From Bacteroidales bacterium Bact_20 (GTDB lineage: Bacteria > Bacteroidota > Bacteroidia > Bacteroidales > DTU049): a DNA stretch of 9,073 bases. The notes below the pieces were generated by a model. It saw nothing but the letters and a program-made list of their open reading frames with translations. It did not search any database and was not told where the DNA came from. A program made the translations under genes and the position numbers. The DNA is taken from contig LUZL01000175.1 in assembly GCA_001603615.1 (NCBI GenBank), forward strand, positions 1 through 9,073. The letters run 5' to 3'. Shown one piece after another: positions 1 through 7,403 of this stretch; position 1 is the first letter of the stretch, and each line of letters starts with the position of its first letter.

Positions 1-21
1 AAAAATAATATTTAAATAAAT

Positions 22-53
22 AAAAAAGGCGAATCTTTAGATTCGCCTTTTTT
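22..53. terminator. Bidirectional intrinsic terminator
   Basis: The arms at 22-35 and 40-53 are perfect complements around the core GGCGAATC/GATTCGCC, with a TTTA loop at 36-39. The stem is flanked by A runs on the left and T runs on the right, so it could end transcription from either side. It most likely ends an off-window gene to the left and separates it from the transposase-derived gene at 144. Confidence 0.85.
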
Positions 54-118
54 ATTGTTAATTAATAATAGAGACAAAAATGTTTATAAATTTATATGTT
101 TATATTTCAAAAATATTT

Positions 119-126
119 TATTTTTG
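119..126 (+). promoter_or_regulatory. Probable -7 box (TATTTTTG)
   Basis: The sequence fits TANNTTTG, the -7 element known for the Bacteroidota housekeeping sigma factor, and lies 17 bases before the ATG at 144. I see no convincing TTTG about 20 bases upstream. In such AT-rich DNA a chance match is possible. Confidence 0.45.
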
Positions 127-143
127 TATAAAATTTTATTTAT

Positions 144-644
144 ATGAAAGATATAGTCTCTAACCAGCAAGAGCATCTATCTAAAGACAAACAACAAAAT
201 CTACAATTACTTCACGACCTCTATAATAAAATGAAAAATGAAGGCCCCGAAGTATTAGATTATCAATATCTAAAAGCTCAAAACTTATCTCCAAAATGTC
301 CCAATTGCAAAAGCATAAATATCAAAAAAAATGGTCATCAGCAAGGCCAGCAAATGTATAAATGCAAAGACTGTGGTAAAAATTTCCGTGAGACTACTGG
401 CACCTTTGTTTATTACCTGCATAAAAAAGAGCTAATACTAGATTATGTTCGTTGTATGATAGAGGGCAAAAGTCTCAGAGCTTGCGCAGCAGAGGTGGGT
501 ATTAGTTTACCTACAAGTTTTAATTGGAGACATAAAATTATCTCAGTTTTGAAATCTATGGAAGAGGATATGAATTTATCTGCTAATAAGGAAACTGAAG
601 AGGGAGTAATAAAACAAAATAAAAATGATGATATTAGTAGCTAA
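144..644 (+). CDS. Truncated IS1595/ISXO2-type transposase, DNA-binding part only
   Basis: This 166-residue protein has the N-terminal half of an IS1595/ISXO2-like transposase. A short N-terminal region is followed by a zinc ribbon with Cys52, Cys55, Cys74 and Cys77. A conserved TTGTFVY stretch comes next, then a helix-turn-helix around GKSLRACAAEVGIS (residues 108-121) and TSFNWRHKI (124-132). It aligns without gaps to the other transposase in this window (8601 onward) from residue 1 to about 145. There the relative continues into the catalytic domain (GIVEIDEL), while this protein switches to an acidic, Lys/Asn-rich tail of about 20 residues and stops. The next 170 bases hold no recognisable DDE domain in any frame, so it cannot catalyse transposition alone. 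It may be a decaying insertion-sequence remnant, or a retained DNA-binding protein that represses or competes with related transposases, as InsA does in IS1 (inference). The reading frame is intact and has a plausible promoter. I saw no terminal inverted repeats. Confidence 0.8.
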   Translation: MKDIVSNQQEHLSKDKQQNLQLLHDLYNKMKNEGPEVLDYQYLKAQNLSPKCPNCKSINIKKNGHQQGQQMYKCKDCGKNFRETTGTFVYYLHKKELILDYVRCMIEGKSLRACAAEVGISLPTSFNWRHKIISVLKSMEEDMNLSANKETEEGVIKQNKNDDISS

Positions 645-647
645 TAT
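631..647. repeat. Short inverted repeat over the stop codon
   Basis: ATATTAG (631-637) and CTAATAT (641-647) are perfect complements around a TAG spacer and cover the TAA stop of the truncated transposase gene. The stem is only 7 bp and AT-rich, so any hairpin would be weak. I would not call it a terminator. Confidence 0.3.
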
Positions 648-815
648 AGATATTGATATTACTAAACTAGAGATAAGTAAATAATAAAAATAATGATAGA
701 TACTAGCACTATATGTTAAGTAAAAAATACTAAAAAGTTTAGAGAAATTAATTAATATGGTATTTAAAAAAACATAGTCATCAATAATGGAAAAGTAAAA
801 AGTAGTATTTATCAT

Positions 816-1004
816 ATGAAAATTGTAGAAAAAGTAGTAGAAAATGTAAAAAAATTATTATCTTCATTTAAAAATATATTGTTTAAATATTTTCAAGGTT
901 ATATAGAGTTTTATATCTTTAGAAATATTTATTTGAGTAGCAATGCAAATGCAGATGAAGGCAGATTATTAAATATAGCATCATCAGTTATTGTACCACA
1001 CTAA
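816..1004 (+). CDS. Small hypothetical protein, 62 aa
   Basis: I do not recognise this protein. Its first 35 residues are rich in Lys and in Val, Leu, Ile and Phe, spaced as in a cationic amphipathic helix that could lie on a membrane. The tail is more polar and ends in SSVIVPH. There is no clear signal peptide and no full membrane span. The ATG lies in CATATGAAAA, nearly the same context as the next gene's start at 1010, only 5 bases after this stop, so the two may be translationally coupled. It could be a genuine small protein, a short upstream ORF that controls the next gene, or a chance ORF in AT-rich sequence. I see no TANNTTTG box in 645-815, a 171-base stretch that otherwise appears empty. 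Confidence 0.4.
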   Translation: MKIVEKVVENVKKLLSSFKNILFKYFQGYIEFYIFRNIYLSSNANADEGRLLNIASSVIVPH

Positions 1005-1009
1005 ACCAT

Positions 1010-2491
1010 ATGAAAAAGCTAAAAATAAAAAAGAAGAATAAAAGATTTCTTTTTTTAAGTTGTTTTTTTATTTTTTTAGCTTTGGTTCTTTTGTATATTT
1101 CTTCATCTAAATGGAACAAACAAACAGATTATCGCAATATAGCACATTTGTTTACCTCTATTACATTTGAGCGTTGGGATAGTGATGGGCCTCAATATTT
1201 TTATTTTGCTCCAGTGATAAGCTATGATAATCCTGGTGATAAATTTGTAGATATTTATCCAAGAGTATTTGATAGTCAAGGGAATAATTATTATTTATCT
1301 CATCCTTCAGGTAGTTTTTTACTTTCTTTTTCTTTATTTCAATTATTTGATTTACCCATAAATAATTTGAGTTTACAAAAAATATTATTTATATATTTTA
1401 TTTTTTCTATTATAGGTATAATGCTGCTGCTTAGTCTACTTTTTCATAATAATATTTCTATTATCGTAGGTACATTAGTATATGCTTTTCATCCGTTGAT
1501 ATTATATAGTTTTACCTTTTATCATTTTGCTGAAACCATAGGGTTAGTATTTTTTATTTGGTTGTTAGTTTTTCATTTATTGATTAATAAATTTCCTAAT
1601 AATAAGTTTTATTTATTATTACATAAATTATGGTTGCTATGTTATCTATTAATAGATTGGATGGCATTGATCTATTCTATTTTTTATATTTTATATAGCA
1701 TTAGGAAAAAGAATAACAATGAAGCATTATTAGTGATTAGTTTGACAATAATTGCTTATTTAATGATTATAATCCAATATAGCAGCATAGCTGGATTGCA
1801 CCCTTTTATTAATTCTATCTGGATGAGATATATAGATAGAGTTGGTATTTTTTATAATATTTTTCATTCGGATGGTTTTTTTGCTGTTATCAAGGAATTT
1901 TTACTATTATTATCAAGGAGTTTATGGAATGCGTTGCAAGGAACAGGTATTTTATTAGTGTTAATAATTTTGCCAATTATTTCTAAAACTAAAATTTTTA
2001 ATAATGATGCTAACTGGCAATTTATCATTAAGTGGGTACTTATGCCAATATTAATTTTTTCAATAATAGTTTTTTCTGTTGTATTAACGCACTATGTATA
2101 TATGGCGAAATTTGTTTTATTTATTTCTTTAGCTATCTCATTTGTCTTTAATAAATATATATTGCAAAAGAATAAAAAATGGATCTATGCTAGTTATATA
2201 TTGATTTTTATGATAACTATTTTATGGAGTCTACACTTATATTCAGGATTTTATAAGTATGATTCATTGCAAGATAGTTTAAATCAACAAGCTAATATTT
2301 TGAAAAATAATGCAAAACCTACAGATAAATGTATTTATATATTATCTGACGGGCAAAATGTAAATGAACTGGTGTATATATGTTATATTTCTAAAAGAAA
2401 TATGTTGTTTTTCACAGATACTGAAGAATTTAACAAATGGTATTATAATAATGTTAACCAGGAATGTTATTATATTATTAATAATTTTTAA
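1010..2491 (+). CDS. Polytopic membrane protein, GT-C glycosyltransferase-like
   Basis: This is a 493-residue inner-membrane protein. A Lys-rich cytoplasmic N terminus (1-13) leads into a first membrane segment (about 14-31). A long polar loop of about 65 residues follows, containing ERWDSDGPQYFYF (residues 54-66) and GNNYYLSHPSGSF (91-103). About nine or ten more hydrophobic segments come next, then a C-terminal extracytoplasmic tail of about 80 residues. A first periplasmic loop with acidic residues (here Glu54, Asp57, Asp59), followed by many membrane spans, is the usual plan of GT-C enzymes such as the PMT/ArnT families. Those enzymes move a sugar from a polyprenyl-phosphate donor onto lipid or protein outside the cytoplasm. 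The family assignment is from overall resemblance; the substrate is unknown. It lies just upstream of the lipid A genes, so an envelope role is plausible but only inferred. Two hand-counted 60-base samples of the gene gave about 13% G+C, lower than in lpxC. The ATG follows the small ORF by 5 bases. Confidence 0.65.
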   Translation: MKKLKIKKKNKRFLFLSCFFIFLALVLLYISSSKWNKQTDYRNIAHLFTSITFERWDSDGPQYFYFAPVISYDNPGDKFVDIYPRVFDSQGNNYYLSHPSGSFLLSFSLFQLFDLPINNLSLQKILFIYFIFSIIGIMLLLSLLFHNNISIIVGTLVYAFHPLILYSFTFYHFAETIGLVFFIWLLVFHLLINKFPNNKFYLLLHKLWLLCYLLIDWMALIYSIFYILYSIRKKNNNEALLVISLTIIAYLMIIIQYSSIAGLHPFINSIWMRYIDRVGIFYNIFHSDGFFAVIKEFLLLLSRSLWNALQGTGILLVLIILPIISKTKIFNNDANWQFIIKWVLMPILIFSIIVFSVVLTHYVYMAKFVLFISLAISFVFNKYILQKNKKWIYASYILIFMITILWSLHLYSGFYKYDSLQDSLNQQANILKNNAKPTDKCIYILSDGQNVNELVYICYISKRNMLFFTDTEEFNKWYYNNVNQECYYIINNF

Positions 2492-2523
2492 AATATATTA
2501 ATGAATAAATAAAAATTTTTTTA

Positions 2524-2531
2524 TAAGTTTG
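2524..2531 (+). promoter_or_regulatory. Probable -7 box (TAAGTTTG) of the lpxD unit
   Basis: This is an exact TANNTTTG match 12 bases before the ATG at 2544. It would start transcription of the DUF6580-lpxD-lpxC/fabZ-transporter unit with a very short leader. The TTG inside it could be read as an in-frame start for the next gene, but it fits better as promoter. No clear -33 TTTG is visible. Confidence 0.5.
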
Positions 2532-2543
2532 CAAAAAAATTAT

Positions 2544-3080
2544 ATGAGAAAAAATAATATTTTACATTTTTTATTATTAGCTATAGTAATATTATTAATG
2601 GTGACCTATCGTTTTTTTAATTTTATTCCAAATTTTACCCCAATAGCAGCTTTAGCATTGTTTAGTGGTTATGCATTCAAAGATAAAAAATGGGCAATAG
2701 TTTTTCCTCTTATTGTTTTGTTTATAAGTGATATAATAATAGGATTCTATGATCCGATAGTGATGGTATTTACATATTTAAGTTTTGCCATCATTGCGAT
2801 ATTAGGTGCTAAGATGATAAAAAAACTTAAAGTCTCTAATGTATTTTTGTCATCTATCACTGCTTCAGTTACTTTTTTTATACTTTCAAACTTTGGAGTA
2901 TGGTTAGGTGGGTGGTATAGCTATAGCTGGCAAGGGCTAATAAATTGTTATATTATGGCTATTCCATTTTTTAGATATGAGATTGTAGGTACTTTATTTT
3001 TCTCTACAATTATTTTTTCTATTTATCATTATGTAATAAGTCCATTTGCAAAGGTTAAAATGCAAAATAAACAAATTTAA
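2544..3080 (+). CDS. DUF6580-type putative membrane transport protein
   Basis: This 178-residue integral membrane protein has about five or six hydrophobic segments. The stretches NFTPIAALALFSG, FISDIIIGFY, LSNFGVWLGGWYS and a final PFFRYEIVGTLFFS match what I recall of the DUF6580 family, annotated as putative transport proteins resembling substrate-binding (S) components of ECF transporters. The substrate is not established, and no energising module is encoded nearby. I start it at the ATG at 2544; the frame also opens with a TTG at 2529, but that codon lies inside a -7 promoter box. It leads the lipid A unit: its stop codon directly abuts the ATG of lpxD. Such tight linkage suggests co-transcription, but does not by itself place it in lipid A synthesis. 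Confidence 0.75.
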   Translation: MRKNNILHFLLLAIVILLMVTYRFFNFIPNFTPIAALALFSGYAFKDKKWAIVFPLIVLFISDIIIGFYDPIVMVFTYLSFAIIAILGAKMIKKLKVSNVFLSSITASVTFFILSNFGVWLGGWYSYSWQGLINCYIMAIPFFRYEIVGTLFFSTIIFSIYHYVISPFAKVKMQNKQI

Positions 3081-4160
3081 ATGTTTACTAAAAATATGAA
3101 ACTATCAGTTAATCAATTAGCACAACTAATAGATGGAGAGATAGAGGGCGATGGATCTTTAGAAATTTATAATATTAATAGAATAGAAGATGCACAAAAA
3201 GGTGAAGTAGCTTTCATTTTTGACTCTAAATTAGAAAAATCTATTTATACCGTTAAAGCTACTGCGTTGATAGTTTCAAAAGATTTAATATTAAAACAAC
3301 CAATAGAAGTTACACTCATTAGAGTAGAAAATCCATATTTTTCTTTTCTGAAAATATTAAATTTTGTAGATGCAGAAAATAAAAAAAACAAGAAACATAG
3401 CATATCTAGCTTAGCATATATTAGCAAAGATGCTAAAATAGGTGAAGGAGTTTCTATAGGACATTATAGTGTAATAAATGATAATGCCATTATAGAAGAA
3501 CAAACCATAATAGGTGATCAAGTATATATAGGTGAAAATGTTAAGATAGGTAAAAATTGTTTAATATATCCACAAGTGGTAATTCTAGATGATTGTGTAG
3601 TAGGAGATAATTGTATTATACATTCAGGCACTGTGATAGGATCTGATGGTTTTGGATTTTTACCATTACAAGATAATACTTATCAAAAAATTCCTCAAAT
3701 TGGCAACGTAGTTATAGAGAATAATGTAGAAATAGGTGCAAATGTAACTATAGATAGATCTACAGTGGGAACTACTAGAATTAAGGAAGGGACAAAATTG
3801 GATAATTTAATTCATATAGCACATAATGTAGAAGTAGGCAAAAATAATGCTATGGCTGCACAGGTCGGTATTGCTGGTTCTACTAAAATAGGTGATAATA
3901 ACATGTTTGGCGGTCAAGTGGGTATAGCAGGACATATAAATATTAAAAATAATAATCAAATAGCTGCCCAGTCAGGTGTAGCTAGTAATGTGGGTGATAA
4001 TGAACTGCTAATGGGATCGCCAGCTATGGATGCTAAATTATTTAAAAGAAATTTTATTGCTTTTAAAGAATTAGCTGACCTTAGAAATAAAGTGTATAAT
4101 CTAGAAAACCAAATAATAAATTATTTAAAAAATGATAAAACAAAAAACTCTAAAAAATGA
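3081..4160 (+). CDS. lpxD: UDP-3-O-acylglucosamine N-acyltransferase LpxD
   Basis: LpxD transfers a 3-hydroxyacyl chain from acyl carrier protein onto the amino group of UDP-3-O-acylglucosamine, the third step of lipid A synthesis, in the cytoplasm. The 359-residue protein has the usual three parts. A nucleotide-binding N-terminal domain (about 6-105) contains GEVAFI. A left-handed beta-helix of hexapeptide repeats follows (about 110-310, units such as IGEGVS, IGENVK and IGANVT), then a C-terminal helix that binds the carrier protein. The catalytic His is the second one of HIAHNV, His248, matching His239 of E. coli. Length is normal for the family. A second ATG at 3096 gives MKLSVNQLAQ, which fits the usual LpxD N terminus slightly better, so the true protein may be five residues shorter. 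Its last 29 bases overlap lpxC in another frame. Confidence 0.96.
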   Translation: MFTKNMKLSVNQLAQLIDGEIEGDGSLEIYNINRIEDAQKGEVAFIFDSKLEKSIYTVKATALIVSKDLILKQPIEVTLIRVENPYFSFLKILNFVDAENKKNKKHSISSLAYISKDAKIGEGVSIGHYSVINDNAIIEEQTIIGDQVYIGENVKIGKNCLIYPQVVILDDCVVGDNCIIHSGTVIGSDGFGFLPLQDNTYQKIPQIGNVVIENNVEIGANVTIDRSTVGTTRIKEGTKLDNLIHIAHNVEVGKNNAMAAQVGIAGSTKIGDNNMFGGQVGIAGHINIKNNNQIAAQSGVASNVGDNELLMGSPAMDAKLFKRNFIAFKELADLRNKVYNLENQIINYLKNDKTKNSKK

Positions 4161-5541
4161 AGTAACTATTGAAGGTAAAGGTGTACATATTGGGGAAAAT
4201 GTAAAATTAACACTTAAGCCCAATACTGAAAATACTGGTATAGTTTTTAAAAGAGTAGATATAAAAAATAATGATAATACTATAAAAGCATTGGCGGAAT
4301 ATGCTTCTGATACTTTACGAGGAACTACTATATCTAATAATGGTATTACTATTCGCACAGTGGAACATTTATTAGCTGCTTTGATGGCTTTAGATCTAGA
4401 TAATGTGTTGATAGAAATAGATAATGAAGAAGTACCTATCCTAGAAGGCAATTCCTATGGTTTTATTGAGAGTATTAAAAAACAAACTGAGGTAATAGAG
4501 CAAGATGCCGAGAGAAAATATTATAATATTTCATCAAATATTACATTTTATGATAAAGAAAAGGATTCTGAATATTTGCTGATGCCTGCTGATAACTATA
4601 GATTAACTGTAATGATAGATTATAATAAAGATGTTTTACCCCCACAATATGCAGTATTAAATGATATGAAAGATTTCGAAAACGAAATATCCCGTTCTAG
4701 AACTTTTGTATTTTTGTCTGAAATAGAAGAATTAATTCAAAAAGATCTTATAAAAGGTGGAGACCTTAATAGTGGTGTTGTGATAGTAGATAATGACTTG
4801 CCTGCAGAAAAATTAAATTTTTTCAAAGAATATTTTAATGTTCACAATGTTAATATCATAGACAAAGGTATTCTCAATAATACTGGTTTTTATTTTGCAA
4901 ATGAACCTGCAAGACATAAATTATTAGATGTAGTAGGAGATTTAGCATTAGTAGGTTATAGATTTAATGGACATTTGATAGCAAATAAACCTGGTCATAA
5001 ATCAAATGTAGAGTTTGCAAAAATTATTAGAGAGTATATTAAAAAAGAAGCTAAGAAATCTCCAGTATCGCATTTAGATTTAAATAAAGAACCTATTTAT
5101 GACATAGAAGCCATTAAACGTTTTATGCCTCATCGTTATCCTTTTTTATTAGTAGATAAAATAATAGAAAAAGGAGAAAATTATATTGTTGGTTTAAAAA
5201 ATGTTACTTATAACGAAGCACATTTCCTGGGTCATTTCCCTAAAGAAGCTGTAATGCCAGGTGTATTATTAGTAGAAGCAATGGCTCAGACAGGTGGTAT
5301 GTTGATATTATCGGACTTACCTGATCCAGAGAATTATATTACTTATTTTCTTTCTATTAAAGATGTTAAGTTTAGACATAAAGTAGTACCTGGAGATACT
5401 GTGATATTTTATTTAGAATTAGCTTCACCAATTAGAAGAGGTATAGTAAACATGATAGGCAAGGCATTTGTAGGCGAAAGGGTGGTAATGGAAGCAGATA
5501 TGATGGCACAAATTGTAAAGATGCAAAATCCTTATTTATAA
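4132..5541 (+). CDS. lpxC-fabZ: Bifunctional LpxC deacetylase / FabZ dehydratase fusion
   Basis: The first part (about 1-320) is LpxC, the zinc deacetylase that removes acetate from UDP-3-O-acyl-GlcNAc and commits it to lipid A. It has Glu78 and His79 in TVEHL, zinc ligands His262 and Asp266 in ARHKLLDVVGD, and the catalytic-site His289 in PGHKSN. The second part (about 322-469) is FabZ, which dehydrates 3-hydroxyacyl-ACP in fatty acid synthesis. It has PHRYPF, His368 in GHFP and Glu382 in PGVLLVEAMAQ, at the normal 14-residue spacing. The fusion is typical of Bacteroidota and joins two users of one acyl-ACP pool. The start MIKQKTL matches the usual LpxC N terminus and no other Met lies near, so the 29-base overlap with lpxD is real and suggests coupled translation. 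One oddity is Glu105 in PILEGN, where the family usually has Asp (PIxDGS). Confidence 0.97.
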   Translation: MIKQKTLKNEVTIEGKGVHIGENVKLTLKPNTENTGIVFKRVDIKNNDNTIKALAEYASDTLRGTTISNNGITIRTVEHLLAALMALDLDNVLIEIDNEEVPILEGNSYGFIESIKKQTEVIEQDAERKYYNISSNITFYDKEKDSEYLLMPADNYRLTVMIDYNKDVLPPQYAVLNDMKDFENEISRSRTFVFLSEIEELIQKDLIKGGDLNSGVVIVDNDLPAEKLNFFKEYFNVHNVNIIDKGILNNTGFYFANEPARHKLLDVVGDLALVGYRFNGHLIANKPGHKSNVEFAKIIREYIKKEAKKSPVSHLDLNKEPIYDIEAIKRFMPHRYPFLLVDKIIEKGENYIVGLKNVTYNEAHFLGHFPKEAVMPGVLLVEAMAQTGGMLILSDLPDPENYITYFLSIKDVKFRHKVVPGDTVIFYLELASPIRRGIVNMIGKAFVGERVVMEADMMAQIVKMQNPYL

Positions 5542-5564
5542 AAACCCAAAAAAAATATATATGT

Positions 5565-7379
5565 ATGTTTAAAAATCATCCAAAAGGTTTAGTAATCGCA
5601 TTTTTCTCTAATATGGGAGAGCGATTTGGCTTTTACACAATGATGGCCATTTTAGTTTTATTTTTGCAAGCTAAGTTTGGTCTATCTGCTGAAAGTGCCG
5701 GAAGTATCTATAGCTGGTTTTATTTTGCTATTTATGCTTTGGCTCTAGTAGGTGGTATTATTGCTGACTCTACAAAACGATACAAATTAGTTGTATTAAT
5801 TGGTATCATAGTAATGCTATTAGGCTATGTCTTGATGACAATACCTGGCACTACTCTAGCAATAGCAATTACTGGTTTAATGGTAATAGCTTTAGGTAAT
5901 GGTCTTTTTAAAGGTAATTTACAAGCTATAGTAGGTCAGCTATATGATGATCCTAAGTATGAATCTCTAAGAGATACTGGTTACTTACTTTTCTACATGG
6001 GGATCAATATAGGTGCTTTCTTTGCACCTTTTGCAGCTACAGGTATGAGAAACTGGTTTTTAAAAATTAATGGTTTTGCACATGATGCTTCTCTGCCATC
6101 TGTTTGTCATGCTTATCTAGATGGGAAAAACATAGATATTGCTAAATTTCAAGATTTAGCAAATAGTGTATCTAGTACCCCAGTTACTGATTTAACTGCT
6201 TTTGCTCATCAATACATAGATGTGTTTTCTAGAGGGTATAATTATGCTTTTGGTATAGCTGCTTTAGCGATGATAGTTTCATTGTTAGTTTTCATTTTTA
6301 ATCAAAAGAACTTACCAGATGCAAGAAAAATTCAAAAAGCACAAAAAGAAAAAGAAGCTCACGAGCAAAAAGAAACTACTCCAGTTGCATCATTCCCAAT
6401 TAAAAATTTAATTTATGCTATTGTAGTTTTTGTCGTATTATTAGGTATCTTCTGGTTTGCAATGGGTAATGTAGATATAGGTATTGCAGTTGCATTATTT
6501 GGTGGCTTTATCACTTATATTATTTTATCTGCTACATCAAGTGAGAAACCTAAAATTACATCGTTAGTATTAGTATTTTTTGTAGTAATATTTTTCTGGA
6601 TGTCATTCCACCAGAATGGATTAACACTTACTTTTTTCGCACGTGATTATGTATTCAAAGAAGTAGGTGCATTCACTGCATTATTCTTTAATTTGAAATC
6701 TATATTCTCAATTATCTTAGCTATTACTGGTATAGTAATGATTTTTACTTCTAAAAAATTACTTAATAAAATTATTGCAGCAGCATTTTTTGTAGGTTTT
6801 GGCTATTTAACATATTATTACTATCAAATAAATGCAGGTAAAATGATACCTATAGCTCCTGAACTTTTCCAATCTTTTAATCCATTATTTATAGTAGCTT
6901 TGACATTTCCTATAAATGGGTTATTTAGTTGGTTAAGAAGTAAAGGTAAGGAACCTTCTACACCTAGGAAAATAGGAATAGGTATGTTTTTAGCAGCTAT
7001 AGGATACGTGATAATGATTTTCTCATCTACTAATTTAGTTTCTCCTAGTGAAGTAATGCAATCAGGTCTTACTGATTATGATAGAGTTTCACCATTCTGG
7101 CTAATCTCTACATATTTAACTTTAACTGTTGCTGAATTATTCTTGAGTCCAATGGGATTATCTTTTGTTTCTAAAGTAGCACCACAGAGATTCCAAGGTT
7201 TAATGCAAGGAGGTTGGTTATTAACAACAGCAGTTGGTAATAAATTATTATTCCTTGGATCATATTTCTGGGAAAGAGTAGAACTATGGCAACTATGGTT
7301 AATATTTGTTTGTGTATGTGTCATTTCTGGTCTACTAATTTTTGCTTTAATGAAAAGATTAGAAAAAGCGACAAGCTAA
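5565..7379 (+). CDS. POT/PTR-family proton-coupled peptide transporter
   Basis: This 604-residue inner-membrane protein of the major facilitator superfamily imports di- and tripeptides with protons. About 14 hydrophobic segments fit the 12+2 plan of bacterial POT carriers. The signature on helix 1 reads NMGERFGFY (residues 16-24): Glu19 and Arg20 of the ExxER motif are kept, but the first Glu position is Asn16. I recall this variant from other Bacteroidota members. GIIADSTKRYK is the usual loop after helix 2, and W345-MSFHQNGLTLTFF is the conserved helix 7 region. A charged, Lys/Glu-rich linker (about 246-273) separates the two helix bundles. The gene follows lpxC-fabZ by 23 bases and ends before a strong terminator, so it is probably co-transcribed. 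The ATG at 5561 is out of frame and stops at once, so 5565 is the start. Confidence 0.93.
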   Translation: MFKNHPKGLVIAFFSNMGERFGFYTMMAILVLFLQAKFGLSAESAGSIYSWFYFAIYALALVGGIIADSTKRYKLVVLIGIIVMLLGYVLMTIPGTTLAIAITGLMVIALGNGLFKGNLQAIVGQLYDDPKYESLRDTGYLLFYMGINIGAFFAPFAATGMRNWFLKINGFAHDASLPSVCHAYLDGKNIDIAKFQDLANSVSSTPVTDLTAFAHQYIDVFSRGYNYAFGIAALAMIVSLLVFIFNQKNLPDARKIQKAQKEKEAHEQKETTPVASFPIKNLIYAIVVFVVLLGIFWFAMGNVDIGIAVALFGGFITYIILSATSSEKPKITSLVLVFFVVIFFWMSFHQNGLTLTFFARDYVFKEVGAFTALFFNLKSIFSIILAITGIVMIFTSKKLLNKIIAAAFFVGFGYLTYYYYQINAGKMIPIAPELFQSFNPLFIVALTFPINGLFSWLRSKGKEPSTPRKIGIGMFLAAIGYVIMIFSSTNLVSPSEVMQSGLTDYDRVSPFWLISTYLTLTVAELFLSPMGLSFVSKVAPQRFQGLMQGGWLLTTAVGNKLLFLGSYFWERVELWQLWLIFVCVCVISGLLIFALMKRLEKATS

Positions 7380-7403
7380 TTAGCTATATATATCATTAAA
7401 AAT

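Noticed and set aside
576..815. Minus-strand 79-residue hydrophobic ORF
   Set aside because: It overlaps the tail of the truncated transposase gene, is low-complexity Ile/Phe/Tyr/Ser typical of translated AT-rich DNA, and resembles no family I know.
645..815. Frameshifted remainder of the transposase catalytic domain
   Set aside because: Reading the plus frames gives only short AT-rich peptides. One has a faint NIDIDITKLEI resemblance to the VEIDEL motif, but nothing continues it.
3245..3427. Minus-strand 60-residue ORF
   Set aside because: It lies inside lpxD on the opposite strand and has no recognisable features.
4125..4451. Minus-strand 108-residue ORF
   Set aside because: It lies entirely opposite the start of lpxC-fabZ and the end of lpxD, both certain genes.
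7076..7324. Minus-strand 82-residue ORF
   Set aside because: It lies opposite the end of the peptide transporter gene and shows no domain.
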